Shown: positions 9,216 to 17,726 of the stretch, piece by piece
Numbering within the stretch: position 1 is the stretch's first letter
Layout of the letters: each line of letters starts with the position of its first letter
Source: Anaerorhabdus sp964386325
GTDB taxonomy: Bacteria; Bacillota_I; Bacilli_A; Erysipelotrichales; Erysipelotrichaceae
NCBI GenBank assembly: GCA_964386325.1
Contig: CAYLQY010000016.1
Coordinates: forward strand, 16,549-80,548
DNA: 64,000 nucleotides
Direction of reading: 5' to 3'
Notes under the pieces: model-generated
Seen by the model: the letters and a program-made list of their open reading frames with translations, nothing else
What the model was told of the DNA's origin: nothing
The model's database searches: none
Position numbers and translations under genes: made by a program

Positions 9216-10085
9216 CTAAACCTCAATTAATGAATTAAAAAACGAATCAAACTGTTTGCATCGAGGATCGCCCTTACGATAAATAAATAACAAAGAGTGA
9301 ACAATATCTAAGTGTTCTAAGTCGAATGTTGCTAATTCACCACGTTCTAACTCTTTTTCTACGACACCTTTATAAACAAAAGTGATTGCCTGTGATTGGG
9401 CAATACATTCTTTGATAAGAATAAAGCTACCTAATTCAATTGTTTGTGAGAATGATAAAACACTATCATTACGTTCTTTCAGCCATCCTTCTAGAATTAA
9501 TCGTGTTCCTGAATGAGGTTCTCTTAAAATTAAAGGATATTCATGAATCTCTTTGCGTGTTACTTTCTTATTGGCTAACGGATGATTTTTCGCAACCACA
9601 GGAATAAACTGAGCATCTAAAAATGTCTTTGTTTCTACAAATGAAGTATCAAATAGCCCCTCAACAAAGGCACAATCTATTTCATCACTATGCAACTTTT
9701 CAATCAAATCACTCGTATTACCTACTAGCACACGTAATCGTTCTTCCTTATTTAATACTTCCTTAACTAATAATTGTGGAAGATAATAATCTGCAATGGA
9801 TAATGTTGCTCCTACGCACAATGGCTTAATTGTATTTCTCAATAATAATGAAAATTCTTGGCTATTTGCTTGTTGAAGACTTAAGTATTGATAAAGAAGC
9901 TTTCCTTCTTCCGTAAGCCTAATTGCTCGTCTTCTGCTATCAATCAAATGACACCCATAAAATTCTTCTAACTTATGAATATGTTGCGTCACTGCCGGTT
10001 GAGTCATATGCAATGCTTTCGCCGCAGCTGTATAACTACCATATTTAACAACGCTTAGAAACGTTTCTATCTTTTGATCTAACAT
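9216..10085 (-). CDS. LysR-family transcriptional regulator
   Basis: This 289-residue protein has the LysR winged helix at residues 1-60 (FLSVVKYGSYTAAAKALHMTQPAVTQHIHKLE). The effector-binding domain follows (about 90-289), with LRVLVGNTSDLIEKL and CAFVEGLFD. It is divergent from the two chromate-transporter-like genes, the classical arrangement for a LysR activator and its target. An inverted repeat lies between them. The effector is unknown. Confidence 0.93.
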   Translation of the reverse strand: MLDQKIETFLSVVKYGSYTAAAKALHMTQPAVTQHIHKLEEFYGCHLIDSRRRAIRLTEEGKLLYQYLSLQQANSQEFSLLLRNTIKPLCVGATLSIADYYLPQLLVKEVLNKEERLRVLVGNTSDLIEKLHSDEIDCAFVEGLFDTSFVETKTFLDAQFIPVVAKNHPLANKKVTRKEIHEYPLILREPHSGTRLILEGWLKERNDSVLSFSQTIELGSFILIKECIAQSQAITFVYKGVVEKELERGELATFDLEHLDIVHSLLFIYRKGDPRCKQFDSFFNSLIEV

Positions 10086-10117
10086 TTTTCACCTCTTATA
10101 AGTTTTCTTTATATATT

Positions 10118-10139
10118 ATAACATATCATAATTTGTTAT
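10118..10139. promoter_or_regulatory. candidate LysR operator
   Basis: ATAACA (10118-10123) and TGTTAT (10134-10139) form a perfect inverted repeat with a 10-base AT-rich spacer, in the region between the LysR gene and the transporter pair. It overlaps a TATAAT-like -10 reading towards the transporter. Confidence 0.45.
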
Positions 10140-10191
10140 TATAATTACCCCATGATATGCTTTTAATGTTTGAGTTTAGATGGGGGATAAA

Positions 10192-10794
10192 ATGAAAAAA
10201 GAAATAAATAAAAAAATGCTTTGGCAGCTCTTTAAATCAACATTTATGTTGAGTGCTTGCACCTTTGGTGGAGGATTTGTCATTGTATCATTAATGAAAA
10301 AAGAATTTTGCGAAAAACTAAATTGGTTAGAAGAAGATGAAATGCTTGATGTAACCGCAATTGCCCAATCATCACCTGGCCCGATTCCAGTTAATGCTTC
10401 TGTAATACTTGGGTATCGTATGGGCGGAATCATTGGATCACTAGTTGCAGTACTCGGTACCATTATTCCACCTATGATTATCATTTCAGTTATTGCCGTT
10501 TTTTATGAACAATTTAGATCAAATATTTATATTGCAACCGCATTACAAGTAATGCGTGCAGGGGTTGCAGCTGTTATCTTTGATGTTGTATATAACCTTG
10601 CTAAAAATGTTGTAGCTACAAAACGAATCCTTTATATCTGCTTAATGATAGGTGCTTTCTTTTGTGCAGTTGTATTAAATATAAGTGCAATGTTAATTAT
10701 CTTAACTTGCTTAATTATTGGATTATTAGATTTAGTAATCACATTGTATCTAAATAAGGGGAAAGAAGGTGCAATCAATGACAATGCTGCTTAA
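10192..10794 (+). CDS. chromate transporter family protein, first half-subunit
   Basis: I chose the ATG at 10192 (200 residues) because GGGGGATAAA lies just upstream; the frame opens at 10180. The protein is a single CHR domain: an amphipathic N-terminus, FGGGFVIVSLMKKEF, and AQSSPGPIPVNASVILGYR, which matches the family's GP-rich motif after TM1, then several membrane helices. Short CHR proteins work as pairs of half-size subunits and here the second half follows at once. The substrate may be chromate or sulfate-like anions, but many family members have unknown substrates. Confidence 0.9.
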   Translation: MKKEINKKMLWQLFKSTFMLSACTFGGGFVIVSLMKKEFCEKLNWLEEDEMLDVTAIAQSSPGPIPVNASVILGYRMGGIIGSLVAVLGTIIPPMIIISVIAVFYEQFRSNIYIATALQVMRAGVAAVIFDVVYNLAKNVVATKRILYICLMIGAFFCAVVLNISAMLIILTCLIIGLLDLVITLYLNKGKEGAINDNAA

Positions 10795-11353
10795 ATTATT
10801 CTTTAGTTTCATACAAGTTGGTTTATTCTCAGTTGGAGGAGGATATGCAGCTATACCACTTATCCAAAATCAAATTGTTATGGTACATGAACTTATGACA
10901 ATGGCAGAGTTCACTGATTTAATTACAATCGCCGAAATGACACCAGGACCTATTTCAATTAATTCCGCTACCTTTGTAGGCACACAATTAGCTGGTCCAC
11001 TAGGAGCTATACTATGTACACTTGCATGTATCATTCCAGCCTTCATCATTTGCTTATTACTTGCCCACTTCTATTACAAATATCGTAATTTCAGTGGCGT
11101 ACAACTTGTATTATCCGCATTACGCCCTGCCGTAGTTGCAATGATTGCATCGGCTGGACTATCAATACTAGTTTTGGGATTATTTAATACGAATCTACAA
11201 GGAATACAGATGAATAATTTTAGACCTATTGAATTTATCTTGTTCATTATTGCTTTCTTTTTATTAAGAAAATATAAATTGAACGCCATCACTATCATAT
11301 TTGGCACAGGTATCATTGGCACCCTACTTTACTTACCTACACTTCTTGGTTAA
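10778..11353 (+). CDS. chromate transporter family protein, second half-subunit
   Basis: I chose the ATG at 10778 (191 residues), eight bases after AAGAAGG; a GTG at 10769 is less likely. The start overlaps the end of the first CHR gene by 17 bases, so translation is probably coupled. Motifs are FSVGGGYAAIPLIQ and AEMTPGPISINSATFVG, the second copy of the CHR signature, then TM helices. The two proteins should form an antiparallel pair equivalent to full-length ChrA. The LysR gene upstream is the likely regulator. Confidence 0.9.
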   Translation: MTMLLKLFFSFIQVGLFSVGGGYAAIPLIQNQIVMVHELMTMAEFTDLITIAEMTPGPISINSATFVGTQLAGPLGAILCTLACIIPAFIICLLLAHFYYKYRNFSGVQLVLSALRPAVVAMIASAGLSILVLGLFNTNLQGIQMNNFRPIEFILFIIAFFLLRKYKLNAITIIFGTGIIGTLLYLPTLLG

Positions 11354-11905
11354 CTGAAACAAGCACTTCAGAATAGTGGATATACAATTATTAAAAACAA
11401 GTGAAAGTGCTATTAAAACTAAAGTATTTATAATTTCATGAATCATTAATGTAATCGAATGAATAACTCTTTATCTTCAGCAATTCTATTGTCTTCATTC
11501 AAAAAATCATAAATAAGATATGATAATTTATTTAACATAGTTCTTCCTCTTTTTATACACACTTTAATATTAAAAGAGAGTTTTAAAATAATTCTGGTAT
11601 AATTTGCACGTTTAGCGGTACAATTGGTTCCTTAATTTTCATCATTTAGATAATAAACATTATAAAAAATAGAGTTTTTACCCGCTGGTTGTGGTGCCCA
11701 AATGCGTATGGTTGCTGGATAGACCATGGACTAAATGGGAAAATGGTGCCAAGTGAAAGGAATACCTTATATGCATTGCTAGAATGATATGCGGCTATAT
11801 TTGACAGTTACAGGTCAAAGTACTATAGTTGAGAAAATATGAAGTATGTTTGCATTTGAAAGAGAATACGAACAAGGGATTATTTATATGATTGGAGGTA
11901 ATCGT
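11354..11905. other. 552-base gene-poor stretch with a possible small ORF and a decayed coding remnant
   Basis: No long ORF is present. On the minus strand a 30-codon frame (11446-11538) has a good ribosome binding site and is listed separately. On the plus strand about 11670-11790 reads as a protein-like frame with in-frame stops (containing WIDHGLNGKMVPSERN, then a stop and YAAIFDSYR). It is richer in G and C than its surroundings and looks like the remains of a lost gene I cannot name. Confidence 0.4.
11446..11538 (-). CDS. possible small protein, 30 residues
   Basis: The ATG at 11538 is preceded by AGAGGAAGAACT, a good ribosome binding site. The frame encodes a 30-residue peptide starting MLNKLSYLIYDFLNEDNR, acidic in its second half, with no signal peptide. 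Support is limited to the ribosome binding site and the isolated position. I recognise no family. Confidence 0.3.
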   Translation of the reverse strand: MLNKLSYLIYDFLNEDNRIAEDKELFIRLH

Positions 11906-12289
11906 ATGACTGAAAACTCAATAGCATATTGCGGATTAGTTTGTAGCTTTTGCTGTACTGATGGAAAATGTAGTTGTAAATCAGAAAACCATTGTGGAAA
12001 AAGGTTATCACCACAAGGGTGCTACCAGTATGATTGTTGCACTGCAAAAGGTATAAAAGGTTGCTGGGAATGCGTTGACTCCCCTTGTGATAAGGATATG
12101 CTTGCACCTGATAAAATTAAAACAAGGGCATTTGTAAGGTGTATCAAAGAAGATGGAATCCAATTATTCATTAGTTATTTAGAGCGAAACGCAAAAGATG
12201 GAATTGTATATCACAGATCAGGTATTATGGGCGACTATGATTTATCAAATGAAAATGAAGTTCTGAATTTGCTAAGACGAGCAAAATAA
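11906..12289 (+). CDS. DUF3795 family cysteine-rich protein
   Basis: I chose the ATG at 11906 (127 residues) because GGAGGTAATCGT precedes it; the frame is open from 11846. The N-terminal half is packed with cysteines (YCGLVCSFCCTDGKCSCK, then CGKRLSPQGCYQYDCC and GCWECVDSPCDKDM), which matches the zinc- or Fe-S-binding pattern of DUF3795. The C-terminal half is helical. Function is unknown. It is isolated, with no operon partner. Confidence 0.85.
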   Translation: MTENSIAYCGLVCSFCCTDGKCSCKSENHCGKRLSPQGCYQYDCCTAKGIKGCWECVDSPCDKDMLAPDKIKTRAFVRCIKEDGIQLFISYLERNAKDGIVYHRSGIMGDYDLSNENEVLNLLRRAK

Positions 12290-12457
12290 TCATAATTTCT
12301 GCTTCGTTTTATTTGAAAATGTTCATTAGCAAAAATGGTGTGTATAATAGTGGCAACCCATTATAAAGAAAGTCTGATTTTATGTGATTTTGCAGGTTTC
12401 TCCATAAGAAGTCAAAAGAAGATATAAGCCGTTTTTTCAGCATTAGGCTATAAAATA

Positions 12458-12480
12458 AAAATCCATTTTCATGGATTTAT
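12458..12480 (-). terminator. terminator of the lipoprotein gene at 12477-13094
   Basis: ATCCAT and ATGGAT, extended by A/T pairs, form a hairpin around TTTC. On the minus strand the stem is followed by TTTTTATTTT. Confidence 0.75.
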
Positions 12481-13094
12481 TTATTTTCAGCAGTATATAT
12501 CTTCATCATATTGTTGAAATCTTCTTTATTATTAGACTTCACTGATATTGTAATAAGTATTGCATAATTACCTTCCAGGCAAATAGCGTTCATTCCAAAA
12601 TATTCTTCAGTTGGATTTACTGCATTGGGAGCAATGTACGAAAATGCTTGGAATGTTTTCCCTTGAATCTTTAATTCATATGGAGCCGTTACAAATGCTG
12701 ACTCTCCTGCCCAACTCTTCGCATTGCTTATTTGTTGTTCTATTAATTCTTGAACTGTATTTGATGATTTCACTTCTTGTACTAATATTCCTGTTTGAAT
12801 TCTTCCGTCTTTATTTTGTAGGCTTAAATCCCATATGTAGTTTGATAATCCTTTTGCTTCACATGCTTTTACGGCAGCTTTCCAATTTTCACTTTCCTTT
12901 GGTTGACAACCCGTATTAAAAATTATGGTATCGAGATCTGTCTTCTCAAATTCTTTTGGGAAACTGATTTCTAAACCCAATGAAGTATTCTTATATATAC
13001 CATCATTAAATGTACCTCTTTCCATTTGCTTCGCGCAACCAGTAATCACCATCAGGCAAATGGTAAGAATAGGTACTAGATATTTTTTAGACAT
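12477..13094 (-). CDS. lipoprotein of unknown function (PsbP-like fold possible)
   Basis: This 205-residue protein begins with a lipoprotein signal, a hydrophobic segment followed by the lipobox MVITGCAK with Cys at about residue 20, so it should be anchored outside the membrane. The mature part has KNTSLGLEISFPKEFEK near its start and a beta-rich remainder, which resembles PsbP/DUF1795-type lipoproteins, but I am not sure. It lies 47 bases downstream of the MarR gene with its own AAGGAGAAAT site, so the two may be co-transcribed. Confidence 0.75.
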   Translation of the reverse strand: MSKKYLVPILTICLMVITGCAKQMERGTFNDGIYKNTSLGLEISFPKEFEKTDLDTIIFNTGCQPKESENWKAAVKACEAKGLSNYIWDLSLQNKDGRIQTGILVQEVKSSNTVQELIEQQISNAKSWAGESAFVTAPYELKIQGKTFQAFSYIAPNAVNPTEEYFGMNAICLEGNYAILITISVKSNNKEDFNNMMKIYTAENK

Positions 13095-13141
13095 TGTATT
13101 TCTCCTTTAGGTACTATTAAACTATATAAATTTATTTGAAT

Positions 13142-13618
13142 CTATTCTTTACTTTTTGGTGTTTGATTCTCATAGGCAGTTAAATCAATCTGTTCAATAA
13201 ACTGATTTTCTTTTCCGTTGAACAGCTTCGATAATAAGGACATCAACTGTTCACTTTCAGTTGGTGTCAAGTTTGACATCATATTATCTGTCCAATCCTT
13301 AAATATATTCTTAGATTGAGTGTATGCATTCAATCCTTTTTCGGTAAGTTTTAAATAACAAGAACGCCCATCGTTTGGATTAGGTTCCTTTATCACATAG
13401 CCAGCATCTACTAGTTTATTCACATATCTTGTTGTATGACCTGCATCCATCTTTGTCTTTTGAGCAACTTCATTGGGTGAACACTTTGTTGTTGAGCCAA
13501 TTGCAATGATGAAGTAATGAAGGCCTTTTGATAATCCTATTTCATCCATTTTTTCTTTATAATATTGCATAAAGCTACTTCGAAGTGCATTCATATAGAA
13601 AACTAAGTTTTTATCCAT
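13142..13618 (-). CDS. MarR-family transcriptional regulator
   Basis: I chose the ATG at 13618 (158 residues) because AAGGAGGAAATT lies just upstream; the longer frame to 13702 has no such site. The winged helix covers about residues 30-100, with CSPNEVAQKTKMDAGHTTRYVNKL as the HTH and GYVIKEPNPNDGRSCYLKLTEKG as the wing, a textbook MarR sequence. It sits between two lipoprotein genes on the same strand and may control them. The ligand is unknown. Confidence 0.93.
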   Translation of the reverse strand: MDKNLVFYMNALRSSFMQYYKEKMDEIGLSKGLHYFIIAIGSTTKCSPNEVAQKTKMDAGHTTRYVNKLVDAGYVIKEPNPNDGRSCYLKLTEKGLNAYTQSKNIFKDWTDNMMSNLTPTESEQLMSLLSKLFNGKENQFIEQIDLTAYENQTPKSKE

Positions 13619-13734
13619 AATTTCCTCCTTCACTACATAATTATTATATCGCTTAAACAAAGATAAATCAGTAGATAATTTAAATAAAACCTCACTCATC
13701 ACATTTCTGCAAAATAGCGAGGTCTATAATCCTT

Positions 13735-14472
13735 TTAGTACATTAAAGTATATGAATCTAAATCCGCTGGTAAAGTAACCTTTGCAGTATTGTAATCAGT
13801 ATAAGACATTGTAATATCCACATTGATATTAGCTTCCTGTGCTTCAACACTCATCGTAGCTACAAGGCTTATAATCATATCCTTAATTGTATTATCTGGA
13901 TTTACTGTAACTACGATATTCGTATCCGTATACTTCATTGCATCAATACCTAAAGTATCATTCATGCTTTCTCCAAGCATTTGATTTAGTTGATCATTAC
14001 TCATTTTAAATTCTAATGTTGTGATGCCATCTTTCTTAGTAACTTTAATATCTTCGAAATCCTTAATATTTATTGCAGTATTTTTGAATTGTTCTAATGT
14101 ATCAATTGAATCTTTTGTTTTTGTTTTTTCACCTAATGTATTTGTATAAATATAGCCATCCGCATAATACATTTCAGCAGCAATATCCATTCCAAACATT
14201 TGTGTTTCTACTAACATCATCGCTTTAGGATTGTTTGTAGTTTGCCCCTCTAAGATTAGATTCATTCCAATTCCCATTTTGATTTCATTTTCACCATCTG
14301 AAATCAAATAGCTCATTTCTACATTACTGTTATATGAATCTGCTTTTGCTGTATTTGTTAGCGCATCACTATAAAATTGAAATGCTTCTTCTTTCGTCAT
14401 TGGTTTTTCACCACAAGCCGTTAATGTCAGTGCAAGTATTGCTGTTAAAGTAATTTTTATAAATTTATTCAT
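13735..14472 (-). CDS. DUF6612-like lipoprotein
   Basis: I chose the ATG at 14472 (245 residues) because GGAGGATAGAT precedes it. The signal peptide ends in the lipobox ALTLTACGE (Cys about residue 20). The mature protein has the plan of LprG/DUF6612-type lipoproteins: an EEAFQFYSDALTNT helix, then long beta strands with MYYADGYIYTNTLGEKTK in the middle and a DITMSYTDYNTAKVTLPADL end. Such folds form a half-barrel at the cell surface. The ligand, if any, is unknown. It lies upstream of MarR on the same strand. Confidence 0.78.
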   Translation of the reverse strand: MNKFIKITLTAILALTLTACGEKPMTKEEAFQFYSDALTNTAKADSYNSNVEMSYLISDGENEIKMGIGMNLILEGQTTNNPKAMMLVETQMFGMDIAAEMYYADGYIYTNTLGEKTKTKDSIDTLEQFKNTAINIKDFEDIKVTKKDGITTLEFKMSNDQLNQMLGESMNDTLGIDAMKYTDTNIVVTVNPDNTIKDMIISLVATMSVEAQEANINVDITMSYTDYNTAKVTLPADLDSYTLMY

Positions 14473-14546
14473 ATCTATCCTCCATATATACAATTATACA
14501 AGGTTTCAAGTTATAAGCCTAATTTCATATCTTCAGCGAATTAAAA

Positions 14547-14581
14547 AGAGTAGATACCACTTCAATAATGTTATCTACTCT
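14547..14581 (-). terminator. terminator of the kdgT/SDR operon
   Basis: AGAGTAGATA and TATCTACTCT pair perfectly around a 15-base loop. On the minus strand a TTTTTAATT tail follows. Confidence 0.8.
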
Positions 14582-14592
14582 AATTATATTTA

Positions 14593-15558
14593 TTATTTAG
14601 CAATTACAGTTTCACTAGAAACCATTGTTTTTTCTTGTCTCTTTTGATTTCTTTTGTAAATGAATCCAGTGATTGCAGGTGTTAAAAATGAAGTAATGAT
14701 AACAGATGCCGCAATTTGTGAAGTTGCTATTGGTGCGATAACCAAATATGCTGGATCTATTTCTGCTAAAGCAGCAGGATTAGCAATAGCACTTGCTGCA
14801 GTACTTGAAATCGCTGCCCCAGCAACTCCGCTCCCACCTGATACTTTATCCATGATAATTGTAATAGCACCTACAACTACTGAAGTAATTACCCCTAGAA
14901 GAATACCTGATAATCCACCTTGGAATAATTGGACAATGCTCATATTAGCTCCTAGTGCAAACCCAACAACAATGATACTTCCTGTTACACAACTTGCTAG
15001 TGCTTTTTTCATGAATGGGAATACATTTCCTAAAATTAATCCTAAGATAAGTGGAAGTATTGAACCAATAATCGGACCAATTGAAATACTTGCAAGTCCT
15101 GCACTACTTAATACAATCATTGTCACAGTAGGTCCAACACTTAATGAAGTAATTGCCACTGCTCCCTTATCACTATCATCACCAAACTGCGCAGTAATAC
15201 CAGAAAATAATGCATTATTCGCAACTGATATTCCACCAATAACTGCAAGTGAAGATAATCCTAGTAGATTGTCATTAAAAATGAATGCAATACCTAATCC
15301 TATTACAATTGCCATGGCAATTTTTGTTACGATAATAACTGCACCTTTTTTAATGGCCTTAGGAGTACTCTTTATGTCCAAACTTGCTCCTAGGAAAAAT
15401 AAGAATACACCTACTAATGCACCTGTTCCATTCTTAACGCTTGTGAAGAATCCCCCAATGTTTAATAGTTGGGGAATAAATGAATTCAATAGAACGCCGA
15501 TGATCATAGGATATACAATTGTATCTCCTGGAATTCTAGGTATTTTAAATTTTTTCAT
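14593..15558 (-). CDS. kdgT: KdgT-family 2-keto-3-deoxygluconate permease
   Basis: This multi-spanning membrane protein of about 321 residues is KdgT-like throughout. It has a short N-terminus (KKFKIPRIPGDTIVYPMIIGVLLN), FFLGASLDIKSTPKAIKKG, GGISVANNALFSGITAQFGD, and a C-terminal half rich in Gly and Ala ending in a basic tail. It should import 2-keto-3-deoxygluconate, a pectin and uronate breakdown product, with protons. AGGTGAT precedes the ATG at 15558; in-frame starts at 15564 and 15567 are possible. The start sits immediately after the stop of the SDR gene, so translation is coupled. Confidence 0.9.
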   Translation of the reverse strand: MKKFKIPRIPGDTIVYPMIIGVLLNSFIPQLLNIGGFFTSVKNGTGALVGVFLFFLGASLDIKSTPKAIKKGAVIIVTKIAMAIVIGLGIAFIFNDNLLGLSSLAVIGGISVANNALFSGITAQFGDDSDKGAVAITSLSVGPTVTMIVLSSAGLASISIGPIIGSILPLILGLILGNVFPFMKKALASCVTGSIIVVGFALGANMSIVQLFQGGLSGILLGVITSVVVGAITIIMDKVSGGSGVAGAAISSTAASAIANPAALAEIDPAYLVIAPIATSQIAASVIITSFLTPAITGFIYKRNQKRQEKTMVSSETVIAK

Positions 15559-15567
15559 CTTCATCAC

Positions 15568-16317
15568 CTAATCAAGAACGATTCCGCCATCGCAGTCCCC
15601 AATTTCGCCATTAACAAAGCTTGCCGCATCGGAAGCGAAGAATAGAATCATTTGAGCAATTTCAGAAGGCTCTGCTGCACGTCCTAGTGGAATCATACTA
15701 ATTACTTTGGCATTCTTCTCAGCATCTTCTGACAAACTTGTTGTCATGCTTGTGTGTGTAAATGATGGACATACTGCATTACAACTAATGCCATATTTTC
15801 CACCTTCTTTTGCAATAGCTTTAGTTAAACCATTAACTCCAGCTTTACTACTTGCATAGGCTGCAGTTCCTAATAAGCCACCACCTATTTTTCCAGCAAC
15901 TGAAGAGATATTTACAATTCTTCCTTTTCCTTGTTCTTTAAAATATGGGAATACTTCACTACATGTTGTAAATGTACCTGTTAAATTAATACGAATTGTT
16001 CTTTCCCATTCTTCATCAGAAATATTTTCAAATGAGTTCTTACTAATAACACCACCAACATTGATTAATACATCAACATGGTCCATATCTGTTAGTATTT
16101 GTTTAATTACTTGGCGAATATTCTTAGAATCCCCTAAATCAATCTTATAAAAGTAGGCTGAATCACCAAATTCATTTTTAGTAACATTCCCAATTTCTTC
16201 ATTGATGTCACAGATGACAACCTTTCCACCACCTTCAATTACTCCACGGGCAGTTTCTTTACCGATACCTTGTGCAGCGCCTGTAATAATGGCAACTTTG
16301 TTATTAAAATCAAACAT
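15568..16317 (-). CDS. SDR-family oxidoreductase
   Basis: I chose the ATG at 16317 (249 residues) because GAGGAGGATGGTTT lies just upstream. The protein is a classical short-chain dehydrogenase: TGAAQGIGKETA (NAD(P) binding, residues 11-22), NVGG, a catalytic Ser in NISSVAGKIGGG, and Tyr/Lys in AYASSKAGVNGL. Asp in VVICDINEE suggests NAD preference. With KdgT immediately downstream, a role in 2-keto-3-deoxygluconate or related uronate metabolism (compare KduD) is likely, but KduI, KdgK and KdgA are not in the window. Confidence 0.9.
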   Translation of the reverse strand: MFDFNNKVAIITGAAQGIGKETARGVIEGGGKVVICDINEEIGNVTKNEFGDSAYFYKIDLGDSKNIRQVIKQILTDMDHVDVLINVGGVISKNSFENISDEEWERTIRINLTGTFTTCSEVFPYFKEQGKGRIVNISSVAGKIGGGLLGTAAYASSKAGVNGLTKAIAKEGGKYGISCNAVCPSFTHTSMTTSLSEDAEKNAKVISMIPLGRAAEPSEIAQMILFFASDAASFVNGEIGDCDGGIVLD

Positions 16318-16358
16318 AAACCATCCTCCTCTATTTCGCATTTTATGCTATTTATTTC

Positions 16359-16398
16359 ACATGTTGATTATAATTTAATTGATAATTTATTAACATGT
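16359..16398. promoter_or_regulatory. candidate operator between the SDR/kdgT operon and the CdaR-type regulator
   Basis: ACATGTT (16359-16365) and AACATGT (16392-16398) form a spaced inverted repeat in the divergent intergenic region. A TATAAT at 16431-16436 reads towards the regulator. This is a candidate site only. Confidence 0.35.
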
Positions 16399-16453
16399 TA
16401 CTCTAGCATAAGAAATGGTGTATAATTTGTGCTGTTAGCACAGGAGGTTATTT

Positions 16454-17659
16454 ATGGTTAAAAGTAAAAAAGAGTTACTCGTAGAAGCAACCCTTAGAGG
16501 TGAAGATTTCTCAGACTTAGTCAATCTTGCTTCTTACGTTTTAAATAATGCACTTGTTATCATTGGTAATTCTTATAATATTCTTGCTTATTCTAAAACC
16601 TTTACTGTCAATGACATAGCATGGGTTAACGCTACAAAAAGGGGATATATCACACTTGAATTTGGAGCGACTTTAAACAATTGGAATCAACACACAGACC
16701 CTACGCAATCAATTGATTGTGTAACAGTTACTGAAATCAGTAAATATACACGTCGTTTTTTTAAACTTATCTATAAAAATAAACTCATGGGCTATCTTAA
16801 TGTTACTGATGTTAATGACTGTTTAGATGAAGTTGATGTAAGTCTTTATCAGTTTGTTTCAGAACTTCTTGCAAAAGAAATCGCATATACCTATCGCGAT
16901 TATTCTAATCGCCCTGCAAAATTCGAAGAAATCTTGTTTGAATTATCCAATGAAAGTTTTATTAATAAGCTTCATTTTATTGATCGCATATCCAGTTGCC
17001 ATATTAATATCCAAACAAAATTTCAGGTAGCTTGTATTGATTTAAACAACTTCACATCATTCAATGCAAATGAAGATACCTTTAAAAATGAAATACTCTC
17101 TTTCTTTCCAGCCGGGCATTTAATTATTAATAATCAATTACTTATTATTCTATGTGATATTGAGAATATAAATACAAATCCTTTTAATGCAAAACTAGAG
17201 TCATATTTTAGAAAGAAAAATCTTGTGATGGGGGTCAGTGATTCGTTTCAAGATTTATATGACTATAAGATTTTCGAGAATGAAGCCAAATCTTCCATTG
17301 GCTATAGAAATTTTCTTATTACCCAATCGCATATCATCTTCTATGAGAGAGTTAAACAATATGATATGTTTAGTCATTTCACTCCCAATCAATTGACTTA
17401 TTATTGTAATCAAAAATTATACTCGCTCTATCTACATGAAAAGAATGAGAAAACTGAATATATCAAAACACTTCGTATTTATCTTGAATGTAATCACAGT
17501 GTAAAAGATACTGCTGAACTTCTCTTTATACATCGTAATACCGTTAACTATCGAATTCAAAAAATAAAAGAATTATTAGATATGGAAATTAGTGATCAAT
17601 CTTTGGCTAATGAATTATTATTCTCTTGTCAAATTCTTCAACTATTAGATGATAATTAA
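16454..17659 (+). CDS. PucR/CdaR-type sugar-acid regulator
   Basis: This 401-residue protein has an N-terminal GAF-like sensory part (about residues 15-145), a central degenerate GGDEF-like region (about 160-290), and a C-terminal PucR helix-turn-helix (LRIYLECNHSVKDTAELL, then HRNTVNYRIQKI). The plan is that of CdaR and PucR regulators, which activate sugar-acid or purine genes. CAGGAGG precedes the ATG. It faces the SDR/kdgT operon and is its likely regulator, with a keto-acid as the probable signal. The gene ends just before a shared terminator. Confidence 0.88.
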   Translation: MVKSKKELLVEATLRGEDFSDLVNLASYVLNNALVIIGNSYNILAYSKTFTVNDIAWVNATKRGYITLEFGATLNNWNQHTDPTQSIDCVTVTEISKYTRRFFKLIYKNKLMGYLNVTDVNDCLDEVDVSLYQFVSELLAKEIAYTYRDYSNRPAKFEEILFELSNESFINKLHFIDRISSCHINIQTKFQVACIDLNNFTSFNANEDTFKNEILSFFPAGHLIINNQLLIILCDIENINTNPFNAKLESYFRKKNLVMGVSDSFQDLYDYKIFENEAKSSIGYRNFLITQSHIIFYERVKQYDMFSHFTPNQLTYYCNQKLYSLYLHEKNEKTEYIKTLRIYLECNHSVKDTAELLFIHRNTVNYRIQKIKELLDMEISDQSLANELLFSCQILQLLDDN

Positions 17660-17688
17660 CTTCCAAATATATTTTTAAAATAATATTA

Positions 17689-17720
17689 AAAATCTACATC
17701 AAAATGTAGATTTTATTTTT
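17689..17720. terminator. bidirectional terminator between the CdaR-type gene and the nucleotidase
   Basis: AAAATCTACAT (17689-17699) and ATGTAGATTTT (17704-17714) pair perfectly around CAAA, with a T-rich tail on the + strand and A-rich sequence on the other side. Confidence 0.85.
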
Positions 17721-17726
17721 CTAAGA

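Noticed and set aside
12290..12476. Small RNA after the DUF3795 gene (TATAAT near 12353)
   Set aside because: A -10-like box and a downstream hairpin exist, but the hairpin is the terminator of the opposite-strand lipoprotein gene and no structure or ORF supports an RNA gene.
14660..15571. 303-codon frame opposite the kdgT gene
   Set aside because: Its composition (Ala, Ile, Pro-rich) mirrors the antisense of membrane-protein codons. The kdgT frame has family motifs and an RBS; this one has neither.
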